NCBI RefSeq assembly: GCF_014207235.1
Contig: NZ_JACHDA010000002.1
Coordinates: forward strand, 558,001 to 622,000
DNA: 64,000 bases
Direction of reading: 5' to 3'
DNA from: Sphingopyxis sp. JAI128
GTDB lineage: Bacteria; Pseudomonadota; Alphaproteobacteria; Sphingomonadales; Sphingomonadaceae
The notes below the pieces were generated by a model. It worked only from the letters and a program-made list of their open reading frames with translations, did not search any database and was not told where the DNA came from. The position numbers were made by a program, and so were the translations under genes. This document shows, piece by piece, positions 33,167 through 41,872 of the stretch. Each line of letters begins with the position of its first letter. Positions within the stretch are counted from its first letter, which is position 1.

Positions 33167-33613
33167 ATGGTCAAGCTGAACCTGATGGGGGGCGCGCTGC
33201 TGATCGCGGCCGCGCCACTGGTGGTCAGCTGCGCGCCGTCCGGCTCGGCCGAACCGGGTGCAGCCGCACTCACCCCCAAACAGGCCGAACGGCTCGACAA
33301 GCAGCTCGCCGGCAAGGTCCCCGGCGAACCGATCAAATGCCTGCCCAGCTATCGCAGCACCGATATGATCCGCGTGTCCGACAGCATCCTGCTCTATCGT
33401 TCGGGCGGCAACCTTGTTTATCGCAACGACCTGAAGAGCAGTTGCCCGGGCCTCGCCCGCGACAGCGACATCATGGTCGTGCGGCAATTCGGATCGTCGA
33501 CGTGCAGCGGCGATTTCTTTCACCTTGTCGACCGGTCGAGCGGAATCCGCGGCCCGACGTGCGTGTTTGGCGAATTTGTCCCCTATCGCAAACCGGCGGG
33601 GGACAAAGGCTGA
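33167..33613 (+). CDS. Putative lipoprotein, DUF6491-like
   Basis: A 148-aa exported protein. The N-terminal helix LMGGALLIAAAPLVVSC ends in a lipobox-like VVSC at Cys22. The mature domain has a Cys-rich beta pattern: IKCLPSYRSTDMIRVSDSILLYRSGGNLVYRN, then SCPGLARDSDIMVVRQFGSSTCSGDFFHLVDR. The order resembles the DUF6491 family of small secreted proteins in sphingomonads; this is pattern recognition, and function is unknown. AAGGAG precedes the ATG at 33167. The stop codon is embedded in a 9-bp hairpin. Confidence 0.75.
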   Translation: MVKLNLMGGALLIAAAPLVVSCAPSGSAEPGAAALTPKQAERLDKQLAGKVPGEPIKCLPSYRSTDMIRVSDSILLYRSGGNLVYRNDLKSSCPGLARDSDIMVVRQFGSSTCSGDFFHLVDRSSGIRGPTCVFGEFVPYRKPAGDKG

Positions 33614-33628
33614 ACCACCGGTTCAGCC
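33608..33628. terminator. Perfect hairpin at the end of the DUF6491-like gene
   Basis: GGCTGAACC-ACC-GGTTCAGCC is a 9-bp perfect stem with a 3-base loop, and it includes the stop codon. No T run follows, so it may be a factor-assisted or mRNA-stabilising hairpin rather than a full terminator. Confidence 0.4.
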
Positions 33629-33730
33629 GCAGGCGGGGACCGGTTTGCGCCGAGCTCTTCGGGTCGCAACCCCGCCTGCCATAGAAATGCAGTCACTATC
33701 GGATCCCGTTCGACCCGAACGGAATTTGAG

Positions 33731-35536
33731 TCAGGCCTTGTACAGCGCCGCGATCTTGTCCGCATAAACCTGTTTCAGGATATGCCGCCGGATCTTCATC
33801 GAGGGCGTCATCTGCTCATTTTCGATGGTGAAGGCTTCGTCGGCGAAATCGAATTTGCGCACCTTCTCGATCACCGATAGCTGGCCGTTGACGCGGTCGA
33901 CCGCGGCGCGGATCGCGGCACGGAATTTCTCATGCTCGCGGAGCAGCTTGAGCTCCTTGGGCAGTCCTTCGGCCTCGGCCCATTCGGCCGTCCATTCGGG
34001 ATCGGGGACGAGAATGCCGACGAGGTGCGGGCGCTTGTCGCCATAGACCATCGCCTGCAGGATTTCGGGCTGGAGCGTCAGCATGCCCTCGACGCGCTGC
34101 GGCGAGACATTGTCGCCCTTGTCGTTGACGATCAGATCCTTTTTGCGGTCGGTGATGACGATGCGGCCCGCCTCGTCGATATGTCCGATGTCGCCCGTGT
34201 GGAGCCAACCGTCGACAAGCACCCGCTCCGTCTCGGCCTGGTTGCGCCAATACCCCTTCATGACGAGTTCGCCGCGAACGAGAATCTCGCCGTCGTCGGC
34301 GATCTTCACCTCGGTGTTCATCAGCGGCGGGCCGACGGTGTCCATCTTGATCCCCGCGCTCGGGCGGTTGCAGCTGATCACCGGCCCCGCCTCGGTCTGA
34401 CCATAGCCTTGCAGCAGGGTGAGCCCGATCGAGTGAAAGAAGACCCCGATTTCGGGATTGAGCGGCGCGCCGCCCGACACCAGCGCCTTCATCCGGCCGC
34501 CGAAGCGCTTGCCGATCTTGGGCCGGAACAATTTGTCGAGGATCAGATCGACCGGCCGGTCGAGCAGCCCCATGCGGCGTTCATAGTCCTTTTCGCCGAC
34601 GCGCAGCGCCTGGTTCAGCATCCAGTTCGCGATCTTGCCCTGTTTTTCGACCGACTTGATCATGCGCGCGCGGATCACCTCGAACAGGCGCGGCACGACG
34701 ACCATGATCGTCGGGCGCGTCTCTTCGATGTTCGAAACGAGCTTTTCGAGCCCCTCGCTGTAATAGATTTGCGCGCCGACCATGATCGGCAGGAACTGGC
34801 CACCGGAATGTTCATAGGCGTGGCTCAAGGGCAGGAACGACAGGAACACCTCTTCGTCGCCGATGCCGAAATCGTTGACCAGCACTTCGGCCGCGCCCGC
34901 CGCATTGTGCAGGATCGCGCCATGATGCTGCATCACGCCGCGCGGCGCGCCGCCGGTGCCGCTGGTGTAGATGAGGCAGGCGGTGTCCTCGCGCTTGACC
35001 CCCAGCCCGCGCGCCTTGGTTTCCTCGACATAAGCCTCGCCGCCCTCGACCAGTGGCGCCCAGTCGTGCACCGACACCTCGCCCTGCTGACCGACGCGCA
35101 GGCTTTCCATCGTGATGACGATATGCGCGTCGGACCGCATGACCGCGGGCATCAGCGTCCGCGCAAGCTTCGCGCTCGACACGATCACCGCCTTTGCGCC
35201 GCTGTTGTCGAGGATATGCTGATGGTCGCGTTCGGTATTGGTCGTATAGGTCGGAACGGTAATGCAGCCCGCGGCCATGATGCCAAGGTCGGCGATGCAC
35301 CATTCGGGCCTGTTCTCGCTGACCAGCACCACCCGGTCGCCTTCCCTGAGCCCCAGTTCGCGCAGATTATGTGCGAGCGCCGCGACCTGGTTCGCGACCT
35401 GCCGCCAGCTCAGCGGCTGCCAGGCACGGTCGGCCTTGCGCCACAGGAAGGGATCCTCGCCGCCCCGCCCCGCGCGGTCGAAGAACATCGCGACCAGACT
35501 TGGGAACTGGTCGAGATGGGGGTTTTCGAGCTTCAT
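33731..35536 (-). CDS. Long-chain fatty-acid CoA ligase (AMP-forming)
   Basis: A 601-aa ANL-superfamily enzyme that activates fatty acids to acyl-AMP and then acyl-CoA. The P-loop ACLIYTSGTGGAPRGV has Arg where Lys is usual and Gly in place of the second Thr. Later motifs are normal: LPLSHAYEHSG, YGQTEAGP, DGWLHTGDIGHID (A7/A8) and KKDLIVNDKGDNVSPQRVEGML. It resembles the FadD15-type ligases. The last residues lack the classic PKTxxGK lysine and instead read TPSMKIRRH, in which Lys is the candidate. The ATG at 35536 follows GAGAGAGGCAG. It is the downstream neighbour of ggt on the same strand, with a 52-nt gap. Confidence 0.92.
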   Translation of the reverse strand: MKLENPHLDQFPSLVAMFFDRAGRGGEDPFLWRKADRAWQPLSWRQVANQVAALAHNLRELGLREGDRVVLVSENRPEWCIADLGIMAAGCITVPTYTTNTERDHQHILDNSGAKAVIVSSAKLARTLMPAVMRSDAHIVITMESLRVGQQGEVSVHDWAPLVEGGEAYVEETKARGLGVKREDTACLIYTSGTGGAPRGVMQHHGAILHNAAGAAEVLVNDFGIGDEEVFLSFLPLSHAYEHSGGQFLPIMVGAQIYYSEGLEKLVSNIEETRPTIMVVVPRLFEVIRARMIKSVEKQGKIANWMLNQALRVGEKDYERRMGLLDRPVDLILDKLFRPKIGKRFGGRMKALVSGGAPLNPEIGVFFHSIGLTLLQGYGQTEAGPVISCNRPSAGIKMDTVGPPLMNTEVKIADDGEILVRGELVMKGYWRNQAETERVLVDGWLHTGDIGHIDEAGRIVITDRKKDLIVNDKGDNVSPQRVEGMLTLQPEILQAMVYGDKRPHLVGILVPDPEWTAEWAEAEGLPKELKLLREHEKFRAAIRAAVDRVNGQLSVIEKVRKFDFADEAFTIENEQMTPSMKIRRHILKQVYADKIAALYKA

Positions 35537-35588
35537 TCTGCCTCTCTCCAGGGAGTGTTCATTGTCTCTTTTCGTCGTCGTTACCGGT

Positions 35589-37280
35589 TTAGCCCTGCGG
35601 CGGCGCGCCATCCACGGCCGAGGTGCCGGGCCCCCGCGGGTCGGCCGCGCCCCGCCAGCCTTCGCCGACGCGTTCGATCGCGTTGAGTTTCGACCCGAGA
35701 TCGGTCGGCGTGATGCTGTAGCCAAAGGGTTTCATCTTCGCGGCAATCGCCTTGCCCGCATCATTATCCTCGATAATCACGCCGTCGCGGCCGAAAAACA
35801 GATTGGGAAGCTCCATCGCCGATTGGGCATCGAGACCCCAGTCGAGCACACCGACCAGCACCTTGGTCACGTGCATGATGATGCGCTTGCCGCCCGCCGA
35901 GCCGACCGCGAGCACGACCTTGCCATCGGGACCGTAAACGATCGTCGGCGACATGGAGGATAGCGGCCGCTTGCCCGCCTGAACCCGGTTCGCGGTCGGG
36001 ACGCCGTCCATCGTGGGTGCATGGTCGAAATCGGTCAGTTCGTTGTTCAGGAAATAGCCGTTCGCGATCAAATGGCTGCCGAAGATGCTTTCGACGGTCG
36101 AGGTCATCGAGACGACATTGCCCGTCCGGTCGGCGACGACGAAATGGGTGGTCCCCAGTTCGGGCACCGGCGGTGCCGCCGCGCGCGGCTTGGCGCCCGG
36201 CGGGGTGCCGGGTTCGTAGCGGCCCGCGGCGCGATAGGGCGAGATGAGCTGGCGGCGCTGGCCGAGATAGGTCTTGTCGAGCAGACCCTGCACGGGGACG
36301 TCGACGAAGTCGGCGTCGCCGAGATAGGCGGCGCGGTCGGCGTAGCTGAGCTGCATCGCTTCGGCGAGCAGGTGCCAGCTCATCGGATTGTCCTTGCCCA
36401 TCGCTTTCATGTCCCACCCCTCGATCATGCCGAGGATGCCGAAAACGGTGGTCGCGCCCGACGAGGGCGGCCCCATGCCGCAAACCTTGTAGATACGATA
36501 GGTCGTGCAGACCGCCGGGCGTTCCTTCGCCTTGTAGGCGGCGAGGTCGTTCGCCGTCAGCACTGCCGCGTTGCGCGGCGATTTTGCGACCGCATCGCTG
36601 ATCGCGCGGGCGTTCGCGCCGCTGTAGAAAGCATCGGGTCCGCGCGCCGCGATGTCGCGGAGCAGCGCGGCATAGGCGGGATTCTTGAGGCGCGTGCCGA
36701 CCGGCGCGGGTTTTCCGTCGATATAATAGATTGCGCGCGCGGCGGGAAAATCCTTCCACGTCGGTTCGAACCGGCTGAGCCAGCCGTAGAGCGCCGGGGT
36801 GACTTCAAACCCTTCCTCGGCCAGCTTGATCGCCGGCTGGAACAGCGCCTTCCATTCGAGCTTGCCCCATTTTTTTTGCGCCATTTCCATGAGGCGCATA
36901 TTGCCCGGCACCCCGACCGAAAGGCCGCCGGGAATGACATCCATATAGGGGCGCGGTTTGCCGTCGGCGCCAAGGAAGCGATCGGGCTTGGCCGCCGCCG
37001 GTGCCGTCTCGCGGCCATCGATCGTCGAAATGCTGCCATCGGCGGCGTGGTGATAGACCATGAGGCCGCCGCCGCCGATCCCGCTCGATTGCGGTTCGAC
37101 CAGCGTCAGCACCGCCACCATCGCCACGGCGGCGTCGGCGGCGGTTCCGCCCTGATGCAAAATCTCGCGCCCCGCCTCGGTCGCGCGCGAATCCGCCGAA
37201 GAGGTCACGCCCTGCGCCGCAGCGAGCGAGGGGAAAGCCGTCAGGAAAAGGGCGAAAGCGGCGAGGAATCTCTTGGTCAT
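35589..37280 (-). CDS. ggt: Gamma-glutamyltransferase
   Basis: A 563-aa periplasmic N-terminal-nucleophile hydrolase that cleaves glutathione and other gamma-glutamyl compounds. It has a signal peptide (MTKRFLAAFALFLTAFPSLAAAQG). The large-subunit motif GGTAADAAVAMVAVLTLVEPQSSGIGGGGLMVYH is intact, with the conserved Arg in the GRETAP loop. Autocleavage before ELGTTHFVV creates the small subunit with Thr377 as nucleophile. The downstream PLSSMSPTIVYGPDGKVVLAVGSAGGKRI binds substrate. The ATG at 37280 is chosen for the signal peptide; an upstream ATG at 37316 would add 12 residues. Confidence 0.93.
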   Translation of the reverse strand: MTKRFLAAFALFLTAFPSLAAAQGVTSSADSRATEAGREILHQGGTAADAAVAMVAVLTLVEPQSSGIGGGGLMVYHHAADGSISTIDGRETAPAAAKPDRFLGADGKPRPYMDVIPGGLSVGVPGNMRLMEMAQKKWGKLEWKALFQPAIKLAEEGFEVTPALYGWLSRFEPTWKDFPAARAIYYIDGKPAPVGTRLKNPAYAALLRDIAARGPDAFYSGANARAISDAVAKSPRNAAVLTANDLAAYKAKERPAVCTTYRIYKVCGMGPPSSGATTVFGILGMIEGWDMKAMGKDNPMSWHLLAEAMQLSYADRAAYLGDADFVDVPVQGLLDKTYLGQRRQLISPYRAAGRYEPGTPPGAKPRAAAPPVPELGTTHFVVADRTGNVVSMTSTVESIFGSHLIANGYFLNNELTDFDHAPTMDGVPTANRVQAGKRPLSSMSPTIVYGPDGKVVLAVGSAGGKRIIMHVTKVLVGVLDWGLDAQSAMELPNLFFGRDGVIIEDNDAGKAIAAKMKPFGYSITPTDLGSKLNAIERVGEGWRGAADPRGPGTSAVDGAPPQG

Positions 37281-37321
37281 GCGCGCGACATTGGCGCGGG
37301 GGAGGAGTTGGTGCAACCCCG

Positions 37322-37512
37322 TCCCTGTTCCTCGCTGTCGCGCAGCGGTGGGGAGGTGGCAGCGGCCCTTTGACGGCGTTGCAGGCGCCCGGGGTAAATT
37401 ACGCCCCTGGCGCAGCCGCCGACGGGGGGCGATTGCGCCGACGTTGCAGGCCCCTCCACCATTCGCCTCGCGAACGGTCCCCTTCCCCCTGGCCTGCGGC
37501 CAGAGGGAGGAT
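37322..37512. repeat. Long palindromic element between ggt and pyrD
   Basis: It contains TCGCGCAGCGGTGGGGAGGTGGCAG, a centre with GGCGCAGCCGCCGAC, then GGCCCCTCCACCATTCGCC and GGCCAGAGGGAGGATTG. These blocks recur in the copies at 16181, 20163 and 41686, though the outer ends here are more diverged. It fills the 234-base gap up to the pyrD stop. Confidence 0.7.
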
Positions 37513-37514
37513 TG

Positions 37515-38585
37515 TTACTGCGCCGTCCCCACCGCGTCGGCGACGCGCGTGAAGCCGTCGCGCACCGCAAGATCCTCCAGCCCGCGCGCGATCCGCGCCG
37601 CCAGCCCGGGCCCGGCATAGACCATCGCCGAATAGAGCTGGACCAGACTGGCGCCCGCGCGAATCCGGTCCCACGCCTGTTCGGCCGATGCGATCCCGCC
37701 GGCGGCGATCAACGGCAATTTCCCGCCGCTTGCGCCATGGAAATCGCGGACCCGCTGGAGCGCGAGTCGGGCGAGCGGCGCGCCCGAGAGACCGCCGGCT
37801 TCGGCGGCGTGGCGCGACGCGAGCGCGGGCCGCACGATCGTCGTGTTCGACACGATGACCGCCGCGAGCCCCTTGCCCATCGCCACCGCGACGATATCGT
37901 CGATGTCGGCGGGTTCGAGGTCGGGCGCGACCTTCAGAAACACGGGTTTGGCGGCGCCCGCCGGCTGTGCCGCGGCGACGCCGTCGAGCAATGCCTCGAG
38001 CGCGCCCTTGTCCTGCAGCGCGCGCAGCCCCGGGGTATTGGGCGAACTGATATTGACCGTCAGATAATCGGCGAGCGGCGCCATCGCCGCGGTGCCCTTC
38101 GCATAATCGGCGATGCGGTCGGCGCTGTCCTTGTTGGCGCCGATGTTGATGCCCAGCGGCACCGCGATGCCGCACGCGCGCAGCCGCGCGATGCGTTCGG
38201 CCGCCGCGGCCTGTCCGCCGTTGTTGAATCCCATCCGGTTGATCACCGCTCCGTCCTCGACCAGCCGGAACAGGCGCGGGCGCGGATTGCCCTCCTGCGG
38301 CAGCGGCGTCAGCGTCCCCACCTCGACGAAGCCGAAACCGAAACGCGGCATCACCGCGGCGACGCGCGCATCCTTGTCGAAGCCGGGCGCGAGCCCGACG
38401 GGGTTGGGAAAGCGTATACCGGCGAGTTCGGTCGCGAGGATCGGGCTGGTCAGCGCTTGGCGCGCGCGCGGCAGCGGTTCGAGCGCGCTCAGCGTCAGAT
38501 TGTGCGCCGCCTCGCCATCGGTGGCGTGGACGATCGGGCGGACGAGCGCATAGGCGGCGTCGGTCAGGGAAGCGAAGAGCGACAT
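37515..38585 (-). CDS. pyrD: Dihydroorotate dehydrogenase (quinone), class 2
   Basis: A 356-aa membrane-associated flavoprotein that oxidises dihydroorotate to orotate in pyrimidine synthesis, passing electrons to quinone. Class 2 features are the N-terminal helix pair (SLFASLTDAAYALVRPIVHATDGE) and PVGLAPGFDKDARV. Then come FGFVEVGTLTPLPQEGNPRPRLFR, the substrate-site NISSPNTPGLR, and SNTTIVRP with phosphate binding in IAAGGIAS and QLYSAMVY. The ATG at 38585 is chosen; an in-frame ATG at 38597 would overlap the promoter of the divergent gene. Confidence 0.96.
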   Translation of the reverse strand: MSLFASLTDAAYALVRPIVHATDGEAAHNLTLSALEPLPRARQALTSPILATELAGIRFPNPVGLAPGFDKDARVAAVMPRFGFGFVEVGTLTPLPQEGNPRPRLFRLVEDGAVINRMGFNNGGQAAAAERIARLRACGIAVPLGINIGANKDSADRIADYAKGTAAMAPLADYLTVNISSPNTPGLRALQDKGALEALLDGVAAAQPAGAAKPVFLKVAPDLEPADIDDIVAVAMGKGLAAVIVSNTTIVRPALASRHAAEAGGLSGAPLARLALQRVRDFHGASGGKLPLIAAGGIASAEQAWDRIRAGASLVQLYSAMVYAGPGLAARIARGLEDLAVRDGFTRVADAVGTAQ

Positions 38586-38668
38586 GCCCCACGCCATTGC
38601 GCGCGCCGAAGCGCTATGGCAAGCCCCGGCCGGTCAGCAAAAGCCGTCGGAAAATCCGGGAGAAAATC

Positions 38669-40489
38669 GTGTCGCACCTTCGCATCCTCGCCCGCCTGTC
38701 CACCGGGATCGTCCTTCTCGCCGCCGCGGGCTGCGCGCCGGCCGCCGTGCAGGACGCGCCCGCGACCGTGGCTGCGGCGCCAGCCCCCGAGGCGGCGCCC
38801 GCGGGGGCGAACTTGGCGCAATTCTTCGACAATTACGACGCCGCGCAATTGTCGCTGTCGCCCGAAACCAAGGCGCGGCGCGGGATTCGCGACGGCGATT
38901 ACGGGAAATGGCGCGATGTGTCGGACGAAACCGAAGTCGCGAGCCACAAGCTGCTGCAGGCGACGGCCGCGGCGATGCGCGGGAGCTATGACCCGGCGGA
39001 ACTGACCCCCGACGAAGCGCTGTCGTTCGAATTGTTCAACACGCAGGCGGCGCGCGCCGACCGATTGTTCCCCTTCCGCAAACATGGCTATATCTTCGAC
39101 CAGATGAACGGCGCGCAGAGCCAGATGCCCGCCTTTCTCATCAACATCCACCGCGTCGCCGACATCGCCGAAGCCGAGGCCTATATCGCGCGTATCCGCG
39201 GGCTGGGCCCCGTGCTCGATGCCCTGTCGGCGCAGTCGGCGGAACGCGCGGCCAATGGCATCCAGCCGCCCAAATGGGTCTATGCCTATGTCATTTCCGA
39301 CATCGGCAACTTGCAGGGCCCCGACAATGCGGTGATCGAGGATATCGGCGCGAAGGTCGGCAAGCTGGCCATCGATCCGGCCGAAAAGACCCGCCTGATC
39401 GCGTCGGCCAAGACCGCATGGGCGGAAAGCGCGGGCCCCGCCTATGGCCGCTTGCTTGCCGAAATGCAGCGCCAGCAGACGAGCGCGCCGACCGAGGACG
39501 GCATCTGGCGCCTGCCGGACGGCAAGGCCTATTATGAAGCGCTGCTCGCCAATTACACGACGACCGACATGACCGCGGCCGAGATTCACGACCTCGGCCT
39601 CGCCGAAGTCGCGCGCATCCACGGCGAGATGAAGGCGATCATGGCGAAGGTCGGCTTCAAGGGCACGCTTCAGCAATTTTTCGAGCATCTGCGCACGAGC
39701 CCGCAATATTATTATACGACCCGTGAGGCGTATCTGGCCGACGTCGACGCCAAGGTGAAGGCGATGGAGGCGCGCCTGCCCGCCTTTTTCAACACGCTGC
39801 CCAAGGCGCATCTACAAGTGAAGGCGGTCGAGGCGTTTCGCGAGAAATCGGCGGGCAAGGCCTTTTATTCGTCGCCCTCGCCCGACGGGTCGCGCCCCGG
39901 CATTTATTATGTGAACCTCTACGACCTTCGCGACATGTCGAAGACCGAGCTCGAGGCGCTCGCCTATCATGAGGGCGTGCCGGGGCACCACCTCCAGCGC
40001 GCGGTGCAGACCGAACTCACCGGATTGCCGCCCTTCCGCCGCTTCGGCGGCTTCACCGCCTACACCGAAGGCTGGGGCCTCTATACCGAGGAACTCGGCA
40101 AGGACATGGGCTTCTATACCGATCCCTACAGCGATTTCGGTCGCCTCGGCATGGAGCTGTGGCGCGCGTGCCGGCTCGTCGTCGACACCGGCATCCACGA
40201 CAAGCGCTGGAGCCGCGAACGGGCAATCCAGTATCTGAAGGACAATACGCCGAATCCCGACGGCGACATCGAAAAGGCGATCGAGCGCTATATCGTCTAC
40301 CCCGGGCAGGCGACCGCTTATCTGATCGGCAAGCTCAAGATCATGGAACTGCGCGGCCGCGCGCAGACGGCGCTCGGCGACAAATTCGATTTCCGCAGCT
40401 TCCACGATGTCGTTCTCGAAACGGGGCCGGTGCCGCTCGACATTTTGGAACGCCGCGTCGACAGCTGGATCGCCGCGCAGAAGGGTTAA
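38669..40489 (+). CDS. DUF885 family metallopeptidase-like lipoprotein
   Basis: A 606-aa protein. The N-terminal segment ILARLSTGIVLLAAAGC has a lipobox AAGC, so it is lipid-anchored in the envelope. The body is the all-helical DUF885 domain, related to M2/M3-like zinc peptidases. The motif YHEGVPGHHLQRAV supplies an HExxxH-like zinc site, and YTEGWGLYTEELGKDMG supplies the third ligand (Glu). The start is GTG 38669 with GGGAG seven bases upstream. It is divergent from pyrD with 83 nt between starts. Several DUF885 copies are common in sphingomonad genomes; the substrate is unknown. Confidence 0.9.
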   Translation: MSHLRILARLSTGIVLLAAAGCAPAAVQDAPATVAAAPAPEAAPAGANLAQFFDNYDAAQLSLSPETKARRGIRDGDYGKWRDVSDETEVASHKLLQATAAAMRGSYDPAELTPDEALSFELFNTQAARADRLFPFRKHGYIFDQMNGAQSQMPAFLINIHRVADIAEAEAYIARIRGLGPVLDALSAQSAERAANGIQPPKWVYAYVISDIGNLQGPDNAVIEDIGAKVGKLAIDPAEKTRLIASAKTAWAESAGPAYGRLLAEMQRQQTSAPTEDGIWRLPDGKAYYEALLANYTTTDMTAAEIHDLGLAEVARIHGEMKAIMAKVGFKGTLQQFFEHLRTSPQYYYTTREAYLADVDAKVKAMEARLPAFFNTLPKAHLQVKAVEAFREKSAGKAFYSSPSPDGSRPGIYYVNLYDLRDMSKTELEALAYHEGVPGHHLQRAVQTELTGLPPFRRFGGFTAYTEGWGLYTEELGKDMGFYTDPYSDFGRLGMELWRACRLVVDTGIHDKRWSRERAIQYLKDNTPNPDGDIEKAIERYIVYPGQATAYLIGKLKIMELRGRAQTALGDKFDFRSFHDVVLETGPVPLDILERRVDSWIAAQKG

Positions 40490-40585
40490 GAAAATTGATG
40501 ATTGGCGCTTGACGCGCGCGTCCGAAAGGCAAATGATTTCCCGATAAGAAGGCAGCCGGGGAAAGGCTGTCGGGGGTCTGGGTCC

Positions 40586-41473
40586 ATGTCGCAAGCAAAC
40601 TCTTCGCCGTCGGGCGGGGACGGCGTTACGCCGTTCGAGCTTCATTATTTTCCGCCCGAAGCCGACCTGGCGGAAATGGTGTCGAGTTTTTACTTCGCGC
40701 GCGTCAACATGCCGCGATTCGACGAATATGAGCGCGCGGACCGCCCGCAATTCCGCTTCGTGACCGCTGCCGACGGCGAATATATCTTTGCCGACGGCCA
40801 CAGCTCGAACGTATGCCGGTCCAATATCGTCGGACCGACTAGCGGCCGCGTGCGCGCGATCAGCAACTGTCCGACGCAGATGTTCGGGTTCGGCATGCTG
40901 CCCGCCGGCTGGGCGGCGCTGATGGGCGACGACGCCGACAAGCTCACCGATCGCGCGATGGATGCCGCCGACCTGTTCGGCCCGTGGATCGAGGAGGTCG
41001 CCGCCGCGCTGGAAAAAGCCGCCAGCGTCGAGGAGATGCTTGTCATCGGCAATAATTTCGCGCGCGAGGTGCTCAAGCGCAACGAACCCGCCCCGATGTG
41101 GTTCATCCGCACCGTCGACGGCTGGCTGACCGCATCGCCCTCGCCGCAAGTGCCCGAACTGGTCGAGGCGACGGGTATGTCGATCCGCTCGGTCGAACGG
41201 ATGACGAAACATTATTACGGCCTGTCGCCACGAATGCTGGCACGCAAATATCGCGCCGTGCGCGCGGCGTCGGCGCTCGCCCGCGGCGAAGGGCTGGACT
41301 CGGCGCAGCTCGGAGATGCCTTTTACGACCAATCGCACCTGATCCGCGAGATCAAACGCTTTGCCGGCGCAACGCCCGGCCAGCTCGGCAAGCCGACGAC
41401 CTATACCGAGGCGACGACCAAGGGCCGCAAGCAGCTTGCCGGCAAGGTCAGCCCGCTCGTCTCCGAGACCTGA
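40586..41473 (+). CDS. AraC family transcriptional regulator
   Basis: A 295-aa regulator. The C-terminal AraC DNA-binding domain has the two helix-turn-helix units: VPELVEATGMSIRSVERMTKHYYGLSPRMLARKYRAVRAASAL and SAQLGDAFYDQSHLIREIKRFAGATPGQL. The N-terminal part is a divergent, beta-rich sensor domain with a FGFGMLPAGWAALMG segment of the DUF6597 type found in many sphingomonad AraC proteins. It lies 96 nt downstream of the DUF885 gene on the same strand. The ATG at 40586 follows GGGGGTCTGGG. A strong terminator begins 121 nt after the stop. Confidence 0.92.
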   Translation: MSQANSSPSGGDGVTPFELHYFPPEADLAEMVSSFYFARVNMPRFDEYERADRPQFRFVTAADGEYIFADGHSSNVCRSNIVGPTSGRVRAISNCPTQMFGFGMLPAGWAALMGDDADKLTDRAMDAADLFGPWIEEVAAALEKAASVEEMLVIGNNFAREVLKRNEPAPMWFIRTVDGWLTASPSPQVPELVEATGMSIRSVERMTKHYYGLSPRMLARKYRAVRAASALARGEGLDSAQLGDAFYDQSHLIREIKRFAGATPGQLGKPTTYTEATTKGRKQLAGKVSPLVSET

Positions 41474-41594
41474 CCCTAATTACTGTCCCGTCGATTTGGC
41501 GTTTCCATCCAATCGCGAATCGCCGCGGGGGCATAATCCCCCCCTGCGACCCAGAAGAGCTCATCCTCTGACGAGGACTTGAGACCTTCATCTT

Positions 41595-41633
41595 GGCACT
41601 CATTTGGCCCCGGCCGGATGGGTGCCTTTTTTT
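41595..41633 (+). terminator. Strong intrinsic terminator in the AraC 3' region
   Basis: GGCAC-CAT...ATG-GTGCC with an inner GGCC/GGCC stem, followed by seven T. The 121 bases between the AraC stop and this hairpin hold GGGG-CATAAT-CCCC and TCCTC-TGACG-AGGA-like hairpins, so a small RNA or structured 3' UTR is possible. The rest of the 399-base gap (41474-41872) is the repeat below. Confidence 0.85.
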
Positions 41634-41685
41634 GCGTACCGGACGTCGGCTTGGGCATGGATGCCAGACGATGACGAGGAAGAAT

Positions 41686-41842
41686 ATCCTCCCTGCCGCG
41701 TAGCGATGGGGAGTCGCAGACGGCGCTTGGCGCCAGCGGGACCGCCGCGCAGCGGTGGTGGAGGGGCCGCGACCTCGCGCCGTCGGCCCCTCCGTCAGCG
41801 CTTTGCGCTGCCACCTCCCCATGGCTCCGCCACCGGGAGGAC
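41686..41842. repeat. Long palindromic element before the pirin gene
   Basis: ATCCTCCC at the left mirrors GGGAGGAC at the right. Internal GGTGGTGGAGGGGCCGCG and CGGCCCCTCCGTCAGCGC blocks match the copies at 16181 and 20163, here in the opposite order. It sits 31 nt after the stop of the minus-strand pirin gene. Confidence 0.8.
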
Positions 41843-41872
41843 CAATGGCAACGACCGGCGGTCAGCAGCCGC

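Noticed and set aside
33932-35686. 584-codon plus-strand frame antisense to the acyl-CoA ligase
   Set aside because: It is a GC-driven shadow of a clear AMP-dependent ligase on the other strand; no protein motif is found.
41476-41658. 60-codon minus-strand frame in the AraC/pirin gap
   Set aside because: It has no ribosome binding site, weaker third-position GC than true genes here and overlaps the terminator; kept as a structured 3' region instead.
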